Of a stretch of 46,408 bases of DNA, positions 6,813 to 13,452 are shown in pieces. This DNA is from a virus. The number at the start of each line of letters is the position of its first letter. Within the stretch, counting starts at the first letter, position 1. The notes under the pieces are model-generated. The model was not told the DNA's origin, ran no database searches, and saw only the letters and a list, made by a program, of their open reading frames with translations. The DNA lies in IMG/VR virus record IMGVR_UViG_3300010392_000294, positions 1 through 46,408 of that record; one strand, 5' to 3'. Position numbers and translations under genes: made by a program.

Positions 6813-8000
6813 TTAGGCGGACGCTTCTTCCTCAACCTGATCGGGCGTATCCACACCGACCTCAATCCCACCAAACCCGGTGGGCTTGCTCTTGCCCGCA
6901 GGCATAAGGATGTTCACGCCTCGCTGAGCCGCGTCTTCCTGCTCCTTCTGGGAGTCAGCGAGGGCCTTCTTACGGTTCTTCTCCGCAACCTTCGCCGTGT
7001 GCTCAGCCTTCTTCCGCTCAACAGTCTCGCTGTCGATCTGGAGGAAACGCTGGAAGCCATAGTAGGTACCAACAAGGAACGCATTGAGGGAAGCTTCATT
7101 ACCCTCAGTGTTCACCTCTTCGAGCACCTTGTTAATGAACACGTCGCCACCGTGATCCTCAAAGTGCTCCTTGATCCAACCATCCATCATAGACAAGGCC
7201 TCGGCCTTGCTCACCAGCTTGGGAACGACGCCGGGGAACTCATCCCCACGACTGCGACGTTCCGAAGACTCGGCATCCTTGATCTTCTTGATCTCCTGCC
7301 CGATCTGAAGAGCGAACTCTTCGGAGTCGAGGGTCTTAGCTCGATCGTGCCAATGCACCTGCTCTTCAGCAGGAAGCTTGGCGAGATTGAACGCGTTGGA
7401 GGCAGACACACGGTTCTCATCGACGAACGTGGACGACTCGCCGGTAAGGTTTGTGAGCTTGAGGATGTTGGAGACGTAAGTCTGAGACTTGTTGATCTCG
7501 TTGGCAAGGTCGGCCTGCGTCAGCTCGATATCGTCAGCCTTGGCTGCGGCGATGATAGCGAGAAGATGCTCGCGAATCTGGACGGGTCGAGTGTCGATCG
7601 TCTGGAGGTTCGCCGTAAGCTGGAGGCGGTAAACATCCGTTTCGCAAGTCACCTCGATGAGGTTGACGGGCACGAGGTATTCGCTCGGATCAAGCGGTTC
7701 CTCGCCCGCTGAAAGACGTTCGGCGTTGAGTTCTTCCCAAATCTCCATAGCAGCCGACCAACGGTGGAGACCGTCAACGACGATAAAGGGATGCTCAGCG
7801 TTGGGGAGCGTATTGCGTCGTACCGTGATGGCTTGCATAATGCCATCTCGACGGACGGAGGCAACGAGCCCCGCCCATTTCTCATCCTTCTTGTTGACGT
7901 TCTTGCGGAGACCCGCGGCGTCAGGGGTGATCTCGGTGATGGGAACCTTACGAAGGTCGCCGTTAGCGAGAGCGGTGGAGGGATCAAACTGAGTATTCAT
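6813..8000 (-). CDS. ParB/Spo0J-family DNA-binding protein
   Basis: The protein has 395 residues from the ATG at 8000 with GGAG five bases upstream. The N-terminal ParB/sulfiredoxin-like domain shows VPITEITPD, then a Gly-x-His-Arg nucleotide-binding box in VVDGLHRWSAA (about residues 74-84). A helix-turn-helix follows at about 155-182 (LTQADLANEINKSQTYVSNI). The C-terminal third is charged and probably coiled coil. ParB-type CTPases load onto centromere-like sites; in phages without ParA, relatives act as regulators or nucleases. No ParA is encoded here. It ends at a strong terminator, suggesting high, separately controlled expression. The phased repeats at 8887-9022, 0.9 kb upstream in the same direction, are possible binding sites. 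Confidence 0.85.
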   Translation of the reverse strand: MNTQFDPSTALANGDLRKVPITEITPDAAGLRKNVNKKDEKWAGLVASVRRDGIMQAITVRRNTLPNAEHPFIVVDGLHRWSAAMEIWEELNAERLSAGEEPLDPSEYLVPVNLIEVTCETDVYRLQLTANLQTIDTRPVQIREHLLAIIAAAKADDIELTQADLANEINKSQTYVSNILKLTNLTGESSTFVDENRVSASNAFNLAKLPAEEQVHWHDRAKTLDSEEFALQIGQEIKKIKDAESSERRSRGDEFPGVVPKLVSKAEALSMMDGWIKEHFEDHGGDVFINKVLEEVNTEGNEASLNAFLVGTYYGFQRFLQIDSETVERKKAEHTAKVAEKNRKKALADSQKEQEDAAQRGVNILMPAGKSKPTGFGGIEVGVDTPDQVEEEASA

Positions 8001-8003
8001 GAA

Positions 8004-8444
8004 TTACTCCGAGATCTTAAGCCGAGCAGTCTCAGCCCTACGCTGGGCTTCGAGGTACTCAAGCACGTTAAGGTTGCGTTCGGCGTCCTGTCCGAGATTA
8101 AAGCCACACCCTTCTTCAAGGTGAGCAATCGTTCCCGCCAAGACGGTTTCTGAGACTGTGCATCCAAAGTCGATGCCGTAGTGAACTCCCGAGGGCCAGT
8201 CAACTCCCTGGGGAACGTGTAGGATGAACGGAGAGATAACCTGCCCCGTCTGTCGCTCAAGAAGGAGAAACTGACGGGGCGGTAGGTTCTCGTGTGAGGT
8301 GTCGATGTTGAGGTCTGTTCGCTGTTCAGGGTTGAACGGAATCTCAATGATTCGTGCGAGCGTGGTGATGAGCGTAAAATCGTAGACCGTTGAGTCTACG
8401 AAAGCACGCTCCATGTCTGCACTCAAAACTGTGTCACAGAGCAT
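8004..8444 (-). CDS. Hypothetical protein upstream of the ParB-like gene
   Basis: 146 residues from the ATG at 8444 behind AAAGGA, overlapping the previous gene by 11 bases and ending three bases before the ParB-like start. The sequence is mixed alpha/beta (QFLLLERQTGQVISPFILHV) with a central GIDFGCTVSETVLAGTI stretch and a helical, charged C terminus. No family recognised. Probably expressed with the ParB-like protein. Confidence 0.7.
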   Translation of the reverse strand: MLCDTVLSADMERAFVDSTVYDFTLITTLARIIEIPFNPEQRTDLNIDTSHENLPPRQFLLLERQTGQVISPFILHVPQGVDWPSGVHYGIDFGCTVSETVLAGTIAHLEEGCGFNLGQDAERNLNVLEYLEAQRRAETARLKISE

Positions 8445-8766
8445 GGATTTCCTTTCGTTTAGCTTCTCTCAATTTGTCTCGAGCTGCCTCGAGAAGGATG
8501 GGTTTCCAATGGTCGATGAATGCCTTGAGTTGACCGTAATCACCGTCGTCAACCCAGACGAGGATCTGCTTGAGTCGTTTCTGACCGTCTTCGGTAGTTT
8601 CGTCAAACAGGGCCGGATACGAGACATCGAGTGACTGGAGTGTCTTCATCGCTTTCTCAACGATGTTCCTCGATTGCTGGTATCGAGCACGCCATGCAAT
8701 GTACAAACCAGACCACTCAGGGCGGTCTGCGAGCAATGTTCGTTGTTCGTTGTTCTCTGTACTCAC
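8434..8766 (-). CDS. Hypothetical helical protein, first gene of the ParB operon
   Basis: 110 residues with a GTG start at 8766 behind CGGAG. The sequence is strongly helical and charged (RNIVEKAMKTLQSL, KRLKQILVWVDD, EAARDKLREAKRKE), suggesting a coiled coil. It is the first gene after the promoter at 8798-8806 and the non-coding repeat block. Unknown function; a partner or regulator of the ParB-like protein is possible. Confidence 0.65.
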   Translation of the reverse strand: MSTENNEQRTLLADRPEWSGLYIAWRARYQQSRNIVEKAMKTLQSLDVSYPALFDETTEDGQKRLKQILVWVDDGDYGQLKAFIDHWKPILLEAARDKLREAKRKEIHAL

Positions 8767-8780
8767 TGACTCAATCTCCG

Positions 8781-8806
8781 TACTGTCATGTAGGTACAGT
8801 ATAGCA
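8781..8806 (-). promoter_or_regulatory. Extended -10 promoter with overlapping inverted repeat
   Basis: Minus strand TGCTATACT (8798-8806) is an extended -10 element; the -35 match is poor. The inverted repeat TACTGT (8781-8786) and ACAGTA (8796-8801) covers the start site and part of the -10, so it could be an operator or a hairpin at the transcript's 5' end. It would drive the 8434-8766, 8004-8444 and ParB-like genes. Confidence 0.55.
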
Positions 8807-8886
8807 AGTCAAATGCTCTCATGTTGTATAAAATTGTTCTCATAACAGATTTATTTGTTGCTCGCATCTCAAACACGTCAGTAATG

Positions 8887-9022
8887 CGAGTATGCACCGA
8901 GTGTTTACTGAGTATACACTGAGTACAAGAGTACACGCTGAGTGTGCAGAGGATACACCTGGGATCCTTTGAAACTGCTGAGTTTGAGCATTGAGTGTGC
9001 AGAGTGTTCATGAGTATGTAGA
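8887..9022. repeat. Array of 11-bp phased GAGT-type direct repeats
   Basis: The unit YGAGTRTRCAC starts with GAGT at 8888, 8899, 8910 and 8921, spaced exactly 11 bp, then at 8929 and 8940 (again 11 apart), with looser copies at 8980, 8993, 9002 and 9012. The 11-bp step is close to one DNA helical turn, so sites face one side of the helix. Within the array 8901-8919 is a near-perfect 19-bp dyad (arms GTGTTTACT and AGTATACAC around one G). Candidate binding array for a phage protein. Confidence 0.7.
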
Positions 9023-9099
9023 CTTTAGGGTAGGTGCATCTACAGGACTAGCAAAAAAGACATTGTTGAGAATAATAATAATAGAGTAGATGTTTTTAG

Positions 9100-9134
9100 G
9101 TCTACCGTTGGTGGTTAGTAGAATCCCGGTAGAC
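9100..9134. repeat. 8-bp perfect inverted repeat after the 9135-9356 gene
   Basis: GTCTACCG (9100-9107) and CGGTAGAC (9127-9134) are perfect inverted repeats 19 bases apart, placed immediately after the stop at 9135. There is no T run, so it is not a standard terminator; a transcript-end hairpin or a protein site are both possible. Confidence 0.5.
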
Positions 9135-9356
9135 TCATGAATCCTCAGCATACTCAATAGCTCCAAAGATTCCTCGCACCTGTGGCAAATATGAGTAGTC
9201 ATAGAAGACCATCCTATTGGTTGAGGTTACAACGAATGGACGTTTACCCTTTGTCGCATGGCGAGGTGGCTTGGTCTTCGCTCGCGGCAACAAACGCATA
9301 GCGTCAGCCTCAGCCTTGGCTCGTTCATCGTGGTTGTCCCATTTACGCTCAGGCAT
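9135..9356 (-). CDS. Small basic hypothetical protein
   Basis: 73 residues from the ATG at 9356, behind GGAGAGTG and overlapping the previous stop by eight bases; longer in-frame starts have no ribosome site. The N-terminal half is strongly basic (RLLPRAKTKPPRHATKGKR), the C-terminal half aromatic (MVFYDYSYLPQVRGIFGAIEY). No family recognised. Confidence 0.6.
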   Translation of the reverse strand: MPERKWDNHDERAKAEADAMRLLPRAKTKPPRHATKGKRPFVVTSTNRMVFYDYSYLPQVRGIFGAIEYAEDS

Positions 9357-9564
9357 TGTCACTCTCCACGTTGACCATCGTAGCGTTGTAGAGTCCATTT
9401 GCAATAGATCCCTTACGATGCCACTCAGCAGCACTCAAAGGATCTTGCAAACGTATACGCTTACATGAGATAATGTACTGTGCAATTGCAGTCTGTACAA
9501 CGTCGAGTGATTCATCGTCAAGCTTGAGTATGATCGTGTGAACCTTGTTCTCGTGTGTGGGCAT
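9349..9564 (-). CDS. Small hypothetical early protein
   Basis: 71 residues from the ATG at 9564 behind AAAAGGAG. Contains a hydrophobic beta strand (VHTIILKLDDES) and an amphipathic helix (DVVQTAIAQYIISCKRIR). It is the first gene after the promoter at 9607-9635 and the palindrome at 9581-9596. Unknown function; typical of small early phage genes. Confidence 0.65.
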   Translation of the reverse strand: MPTHENKVHTIILKLDDESLDVVQTAIAQYIISCKRIRLQDPLSAAEWHRKGSIANGLYNATMVNVESDNA

Positions 9565-9580
9565 GAAATGCTCCTTTTCT

Positions 9581-9596
9581 CAAGGCTCGAGCCTTG
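9581..9596 (-). promoter_or_regulatory. 16-bp perfect palindrome at the 5' end of a transcript
   Basis: CAAGGCTCGAGCCTTG is a perfect palindrome. The promoter at 9607-9635 would start transcription near 9600, so the palindrome forms a hairpin within the first bases of the RNA and precedes the ribosome site. It could protect the 5' end or be an operator. Confidence 0.55.
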
Positions 9597-9606
9597 GCTA
9601 TCGTGT

Positions 9607-9635
9607 AGTATACCTTATATCGGTCATCGGTACAA
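9607..9635 (-). promoter_or_regulatory. Sigma70-type promoter (leftward)
   Basis: Minus strand -35 TTGTAC (9630-9635), 17-bp spacer, -10 TATACT (9607-9612). Drives 9349-9564 and 9135-9356. Placed after the terminator at 9703-9736, so it restarts transcription. Confidence 0.75.
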
Positions 9636-9702
9636 GGTTCTTTAATATTAATATGGTGCTCGTGGTTACACCACTCTGAAACTCAGAAGTTTCACTTGAG
9701 GG

Positions 9703-9736
9703 AAAAAAGAACGGGCGACCCTTTCGGGCCGCCCGC
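9703..9736 (-). terminator. Intrinsic terminator after the first leftward gene
   Basis: Minus strand: about 10-bp G/C stem (CGGGCGGCCC with GGGTCGCCCG, one G-U pair) capped by a GAAA tetraloop and followed by TTCTTTTTT. It lies a few bases after the stop at 9741. Confidence 0.9.
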
Positions 9737-9740
9737 TTAC

Positions 9741-10427
9741 TCAGCTTTCGTCGGCGTAGACGTTGCTCGTGAGGTTGATCGGGACTCGGTAACTCCATCC
9801 CGGAAGGGCGACGAGGTTCGCCCGAATCACCTCAAGAATGGCGTCTCGCTGCCCGTCCGTCGCTTCGGTGTACTCCACGACGGCGGCGGTGTCGCCCCGT
9901 CGCTTGAGAATTTCCTCGGCGGGTTCGCCGATGTCAACGGCTCGCTCGATGTTGGGAACATCGGGGGCGTGTTGCATCCCGATCTTTTCGTTCCAGAACC
10001 GAACGCGGTAGAACCAGTGAGGCGGCACGTTGCCGCTGTCCACCATTGCAGTGAGCCGTTCGTGTTCCTGTTCAACCATTGCAGCGAAATTGGTGGGCGG
10101 ACCCGAAGTTACGCTCGGGTCTTGCCCGCGGCGTGACTTCAATTCCTCGCCACCAATGGACCGGGACAGCTCGCGAACGCTAAACTGAAACGCTCCGTTT
10201 CGTCCCTGTGACTCGGTGTACCCGTTGGAACGCCAAAACGCTTCGACGGCAACATTGTAAAGCAAGCTAACCGTTCCGCCGTTCATGGCGGGACCGGCGT
10301 TGCTATGCAAGAATCCACCGAGGCACTCGTCGATCGCTCGGGCAGTCCAATAAGCTGCTTGCTTACTGTTCGCTTTGGTGCGTCCGCCGGTCGATCGAGC
10401 TTTCGTGATGCTGGTTGTACCAAACAT
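9741..10427 (-). CDS. First leftward gene: hypothetical early protein
   Basis: The protein has 228 residues from the ATG at 10427 behind AGGAG. It starts with a basic, Ser/Thr-rich segment (KARSTGGRTKANSKQ), continues helical (AAYWTARAIDECLGGFL) and ends beta-rich. Not recognised. It forms a single-gene unit with its own promoter (10521-10548), a 5' hairpin (10452-10478) and a strong terminator (9703-9736), an arrangement suiting high and early expression. The DNA is visibly richer in G and C than the genes downstream of it, which may mean a separate origin. Host takeover, regulation or a small structural role are all open. Confidence 0.8.
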   Translation of the reverse strand: MFGTTSITKARSTGGRTKANSKQAAYWTARAIDECLGGFLHSNAGPAMNGGTVSLLYNVAVEAFWRSNGYTESQGRNGAFQFSVRELSRSIGGEELKSRRGQDPSVTSGPPTNFAAMVEQEHERLTAMVDSGNVPPHWFYRVRFWNEKIGMQHAPDVPNIERAVDIGEPAEEILKRRGDTAAVVEYTEATDGQRDAILEVIRANLVALPGWSYRVPINLTSNVYADES

Positions 10428-10451
10428 GGTAGTCTCCTAGTGGGTTATGAT

Positions 10452-10478
10452 CGCCCGCGAAGAACGTCCTCGCGGGCG
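10452..10478 (-). promoter_or_regulatory. 9-bp G/C hairpin in the leader of the first leftward gene
   Basis: Perfect arms CGCCCGCGA and TCGCGGGCG around a 9-nt loop, 25 bases before the ATG at 10427. No T run follows, so it is not a terminator. Together with 9581-9596, 6751-6764 and 4886-4899 it shows that several leftward genes carry a stem just upstream of the ribosome site. Confidence 0.6.
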
Positions 10479-10520
10479 GATCTGTGAAGGGTCTTCGGTT
10501 GTCAATGAACGGTCGTTTTC

Positions 10521-10548
10521 AGTATAGGCGACATCGGCTCGAAAGCAA
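10521..10548 (-). promoter_or_regulatory. Sigma70-type promoter (leftward, divergent)
   Basis: Minus strand -35 TTGCTT (10543-10548), 16-bp spacer, -10 TATACT (10521-10526), expected start near 10514. It faces away from the rightward promoter at 10643-10671 and opens the leftward unit. Confidence 0.65.
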
Positions 10549-10575
10549 CCGCTTTGACAGCATGAACGTGCATTT

Positions 10576-10609
10576 TCGTGTGGATTGATGTAAATGCTTG
10601 TCTACACGA
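10576..10609. promoter_or_regulatory. Inverted repeat between the divergent promoters (operator candidate)
   Basis: TCGTGTGGA (10576-10584) and TCTACACGA (10601-10609) are 9-bp inverted arms with one mismatch, centres about 25 bp apart. The site sits between the two opposing -35 elements, where one bound protein could control both the early and late units. Confidence 0.55.
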
Positions 10610-10642
10610 ATGTTGGACGTGTCCCCGAGCGTACGTTTGGGC

Positions 10643-10671
10643 TTGACTACTCTAACCATTTGGTATATAAT
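10643..10671 (+). promoter_or_regulatory. Near-consensus sigma70 promoter for the rightward structural unit
   Basis: -35 TTGACT (10643-10648), 17-bp spacer, -10 TATAAT (10666-10671). This is the best promoter match in the window and the only one I find ahead of the 26-kb structural gene run. Confidence 0.85.
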
Positions 10672-10676
10672 CACTT

Positions 10677-10844
10677 ATGATGTCTCGACGAGCCGCGTTC
10701 GCCGCTCATGGGAAAATGTACTGTCTCGCAGTAAACGAGACGGGGTACACCCCACCCCCGTATGGGGGTCTCGGGACTCCAAGCGTCGTTGTGGGCAGAG
10801 ATACCTACGTAAAGCCACTCGCCGAGGTTACACCAGATGGATGA
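10677..10844 (+). CDS. Possible 55-residue leader protein ahead of the terminase genes
   Basis: The frame opens with ATG ATG at 10677-10682, right at the expected transcription start, and its stop overlaps the next gene by eight bases. An internal ATG at 10716 would give a 42-residue product with a 38-base leader. Neither has a good ribosome site, so leaderless translation or no translation is possible. The product has ordinary protein-like composition (HGKMYCLAVNETGYTPPPYG, then VVVGRDTYVKPLAEV). The same DNA forms several hairpins (see findings), so it may be coding, regulatory or both. Confidence 0.45.
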   Translation: MMSRRAAFAAHGKMYCLAVNETGYTPPPYGGLGTPSVVVGRDTYVKPLAEVTPDG

Positions 10845-11343
10845 GAAACCAATTCAAGGAACAACGGTAAACAGATTTACTGTGAGGGACATTCCTCTTG
10901 TAGGACGCTCCTTGTCTCGTTGGGGTTGCATCGACGACAACGTAAAACGTGAGGTGGGAAACCTCATTAAAACCACGCTCGCCGATCAAAAAATCGACAT
11001 TAAGCATCGACTGGCTGCTGGTGCTCTCGCCGAGCGTATTGACCGACTGAACCTCAAGCACGAAGAGTTCTACACGCCGACAATGGACATTGATGTAGGT
11101 ACAATGTCCGATGAAGAACTCAGACTGCAGATTGAAAAGCTTGAGCAAGATCAGCTGTTCCACGACGTGATGAAGACGCTGTTAAACCCTCCGGATAGTA
11201 TTCTGCTGGAGATCGTTCCTCCTATGACGGATTGTGTTCCTCACCCAGCTGTGAGCGTCATTGACAAGTACATGGGTACTGGTAAAGGTACCATCGCCCA
11301 ATACGAGCATAGAGAAAGAATGGGAGCCAGAGAGTCAGCATGA
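10837..11343 (+). CDS. Putative terminase small subunit
   Basis: 168 residues from the ATG at 10837, with GAGG nine bases upstream. It lies directly before, and overlaps by ATGA, the large terminase gene, which is the usual place for the small subunit. The sequence is charged and helical, with VKREVGNLIKTTLADQKIDI and an ELRLQIEKLEQDQLF helix that could mediate oligomer formation. No helix-turn-helix is obvious, so the call rests on position and size. Confidence 0.6.
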   Translation: MDEKPIQGTTVNRFTVRDIPLVGRSLSRWGCIDDNVKREVGNLIKTTLADQKIDIKHRLAAGALAERIDRLNLKHEEFYTPTMDIDVGTMSDEELRLQIEKLEQDQLFHDVMKTLLNPPDSILLEIVPPMTDCVPHPAVSVIDKYMGTGKGTIAQYEHRERMGARESA

Positions 11344-13013
11344 ACTTCCTTGAGCAAAAACTCAAGCTTATGAGAGAACTCGCTCGTCGGCGGGAACTCC
11401 CTATCAACACCTACACACCTGACTCAACACCTCAACGTAACCAGCTCTCATTCCATGAATCAGATGCTCGATACCGACTCGCATTCGGCGGTAATAGAGC
11501 GGGTAAGTCTGTTGTAACCAGTTATGAAGTTGCTGCTTGGGCAAGGGGTATACACCGGTTCCAAAGTGTTCCTCCGGGTCCCAAGAAAATATATGTAGTT
11601 TCCTCTGAATACCGTACGCTATATGAGGGCATCTACAACCACCTAAGCCCTGAGGGTGCGGGTAAGGCAATGAAGTTCATTGACCGAGCATGGATCAAAG
11701 CTAAGGCTGCTAAGGTGCCGGGAGCTATGGTACCAATTCCGGGGTGGATGCAGGTATACACTGCTCACCATGCGGATGGCACACCCGTAGATCCTCGAAC
11801 ACCGGCTGAAGAAAGACCATACTCTTCAATCTCCTTCATTTCAGGCGACGGCGGTGAGCAAGCTCGCCGTAAGATGCAGGGTGCTATGGTTGACCTCGTC
11901 GTGATTGACGAAGAGATCGAGCAAGTCATCTTTGAAGAATTGCAGATGCGTATTCTTGACTCAGATGGTCGTATGTGTATCTCGGCCACCCTAGTCCGCT
12001 CCGAAGAGTGGTTGATGAATCTTGAAGATCGGGCTGAAGAGGGTGATCAGGCCGTGTCCCTTGTACGCTTGGACACCGAGTCATCTACGCATATCAGTGC
12101 CTCTGCTAAGAAGGATATTCTATCTCAACTTACAGAAGAAGAATACGCGGTTCGAGTTAAGGGTAAATCTCGTAGGCAGTTTGGTCTCGTGTATGGTAAT
12201 TTTGATCAAGACCATGTTTTTAAAATGGACTCAAAGTTTCCTAATGGCATCCCAGAAGATTGGCCTATCATCGTTGCCTCAGATCCCGGTTTTAGGGTAC
12301 ATGCCGCTCTTTGGTGTGCTATTGATGTGACTCAAAGTACACTGTACTTCTTTAGGGAACTCTATCAGAAAGAGGCCACTCTTGAAGAAGTTTGCAAGAG
12401 TATGGCAAATGCCGAGGGTTATGAGCTTGTACCCTTGGATGATAACCCCCACTCCATTATATATGTGAGGCGTCCTATTGTAGACAAACCTGAGACGCCT
12501 ATGATTCGCTTGGTTGACCCTGCAGGACTTCGTAAATTGGAAGATGGTAGCCTCTCCATTGCTATGCAGATGGCTGCTTACTTTGACACTCCAGTAGCAC
12601 CAGCGAACAACGATCTTCATTCAGGTATTGAGGCGGCCCGAAAGCTGCTATCAATTAACCCTCTAACAAACAAGCCCCATGCTATGTTTGAGGGATCACT
12701 CCGTAACTTCTTCAATGAACGACGCAAGTATCGCCTCAGAGGTGATACCTCGGGTAGAAATGCCCACTCCACTAGAGCTGAGCCTCTCCGTAAGGATAAT
12801 CACCTTATGGATTGTTTTCGGTACACCTGTACCTATGTGAGCCACATCTTGGGCGGTGAGGTTCATGAACACATTCGTAGAAACAGAAACCATGCCATTC
12901 AAGTACCCGCTGCTCTTAAGATGGCTGATCGTCTAGTCGAACATGCAGAATTCCTTCGAGAAAGGGACAACCGTGCAGTTGCAAGCTCCTCCCCACTTGG
13001 ATCGGAATGGTAA
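11340..13013 (+). CDS. terL: Terminase large subunit (ATPase-nuclease)
   Basis: The protein has 557 residues. Walker A GGNRAGKS is at about 50-57, Walker B LVVIDEE at about 186-192 with the catalytic Glu pair, and a coupling motif SATL near 216. The RNase H-like nuclease domain begins near IIVASDPGF, with Asp315 as first metal ligand, followed by LVDPAG and a final DCFRYTCTY Asp. This motor packages DNA into the prohead. It starts in an ATGA overlap with the small-subunit candidate. All motifs look intact. Confidence 0.93.
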   Translation: MNFLEQKLKLMRELARRRELPINTYTPDSTPQRNQLSFHESDARYRLAFGGNRAGKSVVTSYEVAAWARGIHRFQSVPPGPKKIYVVSSEYRTLYEGIYNHLSPEGAGKAMKFIDRAWIKAKAAKVPGAMVPIPGWMQVYTAHHADGTPVDPRTPAEERPYSSISFISGDGGEQARRKMQGAMVDLVVIDEEIEQVIFEELQMRILDSDGRMCISATLVRSEEWLMNLEDRAEEGDQAVSLVRLDTESSTHISASAKKDILSQLTEEEYAVRVKGKSRRQFGLVYGNFDQDHVFKMDSKFPNGIPEDWPIIVASDPGFRVHAALWCAIDVTQSTLYFFRELYQKEATLEEVCKSMANAEGYELVPLDDNPHSIIYVRRPIVDKPETPMIRLVDPAGLRKLEDGSLSIAMQMAAYFDTPVAPANNDLHSGIEAARKLLSINPLTNKPHAMFEGSLRNFFNERRKYRLRGDTSGRNAHSTRAEPLRKDNHLMDCFRYTCTYVSHILGGEVHEHIRRNRNHAIQVPAALKMADRLVEHAEFLRERDNRAVASSSPLGSEW

Positions 13014-13452
13014 CCGAGTTGACATTTATGTCAACGACTTTCTTGGAGTCTTGGGGTGTATTAAGCCCGAGGTAGTTGTTGAAGTTGGTGTGGGTGTGGG
13101 GCATGTTCTCAAGGCCGCCTCAAGCTTCCGCCATGCCTCGTATTTGGGTGTGGACCTATTCCAACGTGATTCACCCGTGGATCAGTTGGAGGAGTGTCAG
13201 GCCAACCTCAGGAACACCAACGTGCACCTTCTCAAAGCACCGGGAGATTTTCCTGCCCGTGCATACCCTGAGAGGCATGTGGACCTTCTTCATCTTGACA
13301 TTTTCGATGTTGAGCCCACTGAACACACTCTCAGATACATGCTTCAAGCTTGGTCCTCGCGTTACAAGTTTCTTGTAGTCCCCAATGAACCCCTCTTTGA
13401 AGAGGTTGTTGGGGGAGAGGCTAAGGGTGCCGTGAGGGTTGTTACATGCTAG
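12973..13452 (+). CDS. Class I SAM-dependent methyltransferase-like protein
   Basis: 159 residues. I choose the GTG at 12973, seven bases after AAAGGG; an ATG at 12943 has no ribosome site and overlaps the terminase more. The Rossmann-type motif I VVEVGVGVGHVLKAA is clear, followed by an acidic strand end LGVDLFQ and a motif IV-like VDLLHLDIFD. This is the compact size of phage methyltransferase-like proteins. Substrate unknown. Overlaps the end of the terminase gene and the start of the next gene. Confidence 0.7.
   Translation: MQLQAPPHLDRNGNRVDIYVNDFLGVLGCIKPEVVVEVGVGVGHVLKAASSFRHASYLGVDLFQRDSPVDQLEECQANLRNTNVHLLKAPGDFPARAYPERHVDLLHLDIFDVEPTEHTLRYMLQAWSSRYKFLVVPNEPLFEEVVGGEAKGAVRVVTC

Larger units (their letters stand above)
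8767..9134. other. Non-coding 368-bp regulatory or origin-like block
   Basis: No convincing gene lies between the GTG at 8766 and the stop at 9135. The block holds the extended -10 promoter (8798-8806), an A/T-rich stretch (about 8815-8870), the GAGT repeat array (8887-9022), an AATAATAAT tract near 9071 and an inverted repeat (9100-9134). Repeats next to A/T-rich DNA are what iteron origins, centromere-like sites or multi-operator regions look like. Confidence 0.6.

Noticed and set aside
6999-7712. 237-codon plus-strand frame
   Set aside because: It is antisense to the ParB-like gene, whose domains are clear; long antisense frames are expected from its codon bias.
8763-9011. 82-codon minus-strand open frame across the repeat block
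   Set aside because: It has no ribosome site, its sequence is simply translated repeat units, and it would overlap the promoter for the genes that follow. A real gene here is unlikely.
9008-9202. 64-codon minus-strand frame with a CHRCEES motif
   Set aside because: It is out of frame inside the better supported 9135-9356 gene and has no ribosome site; the cysteine pair is probably chance.
10598-10870. 90-codon plus-strand frame over the divergent promoter
   Set aside because: It spans the near-consensus promoter and would not be transcribed from its own start.
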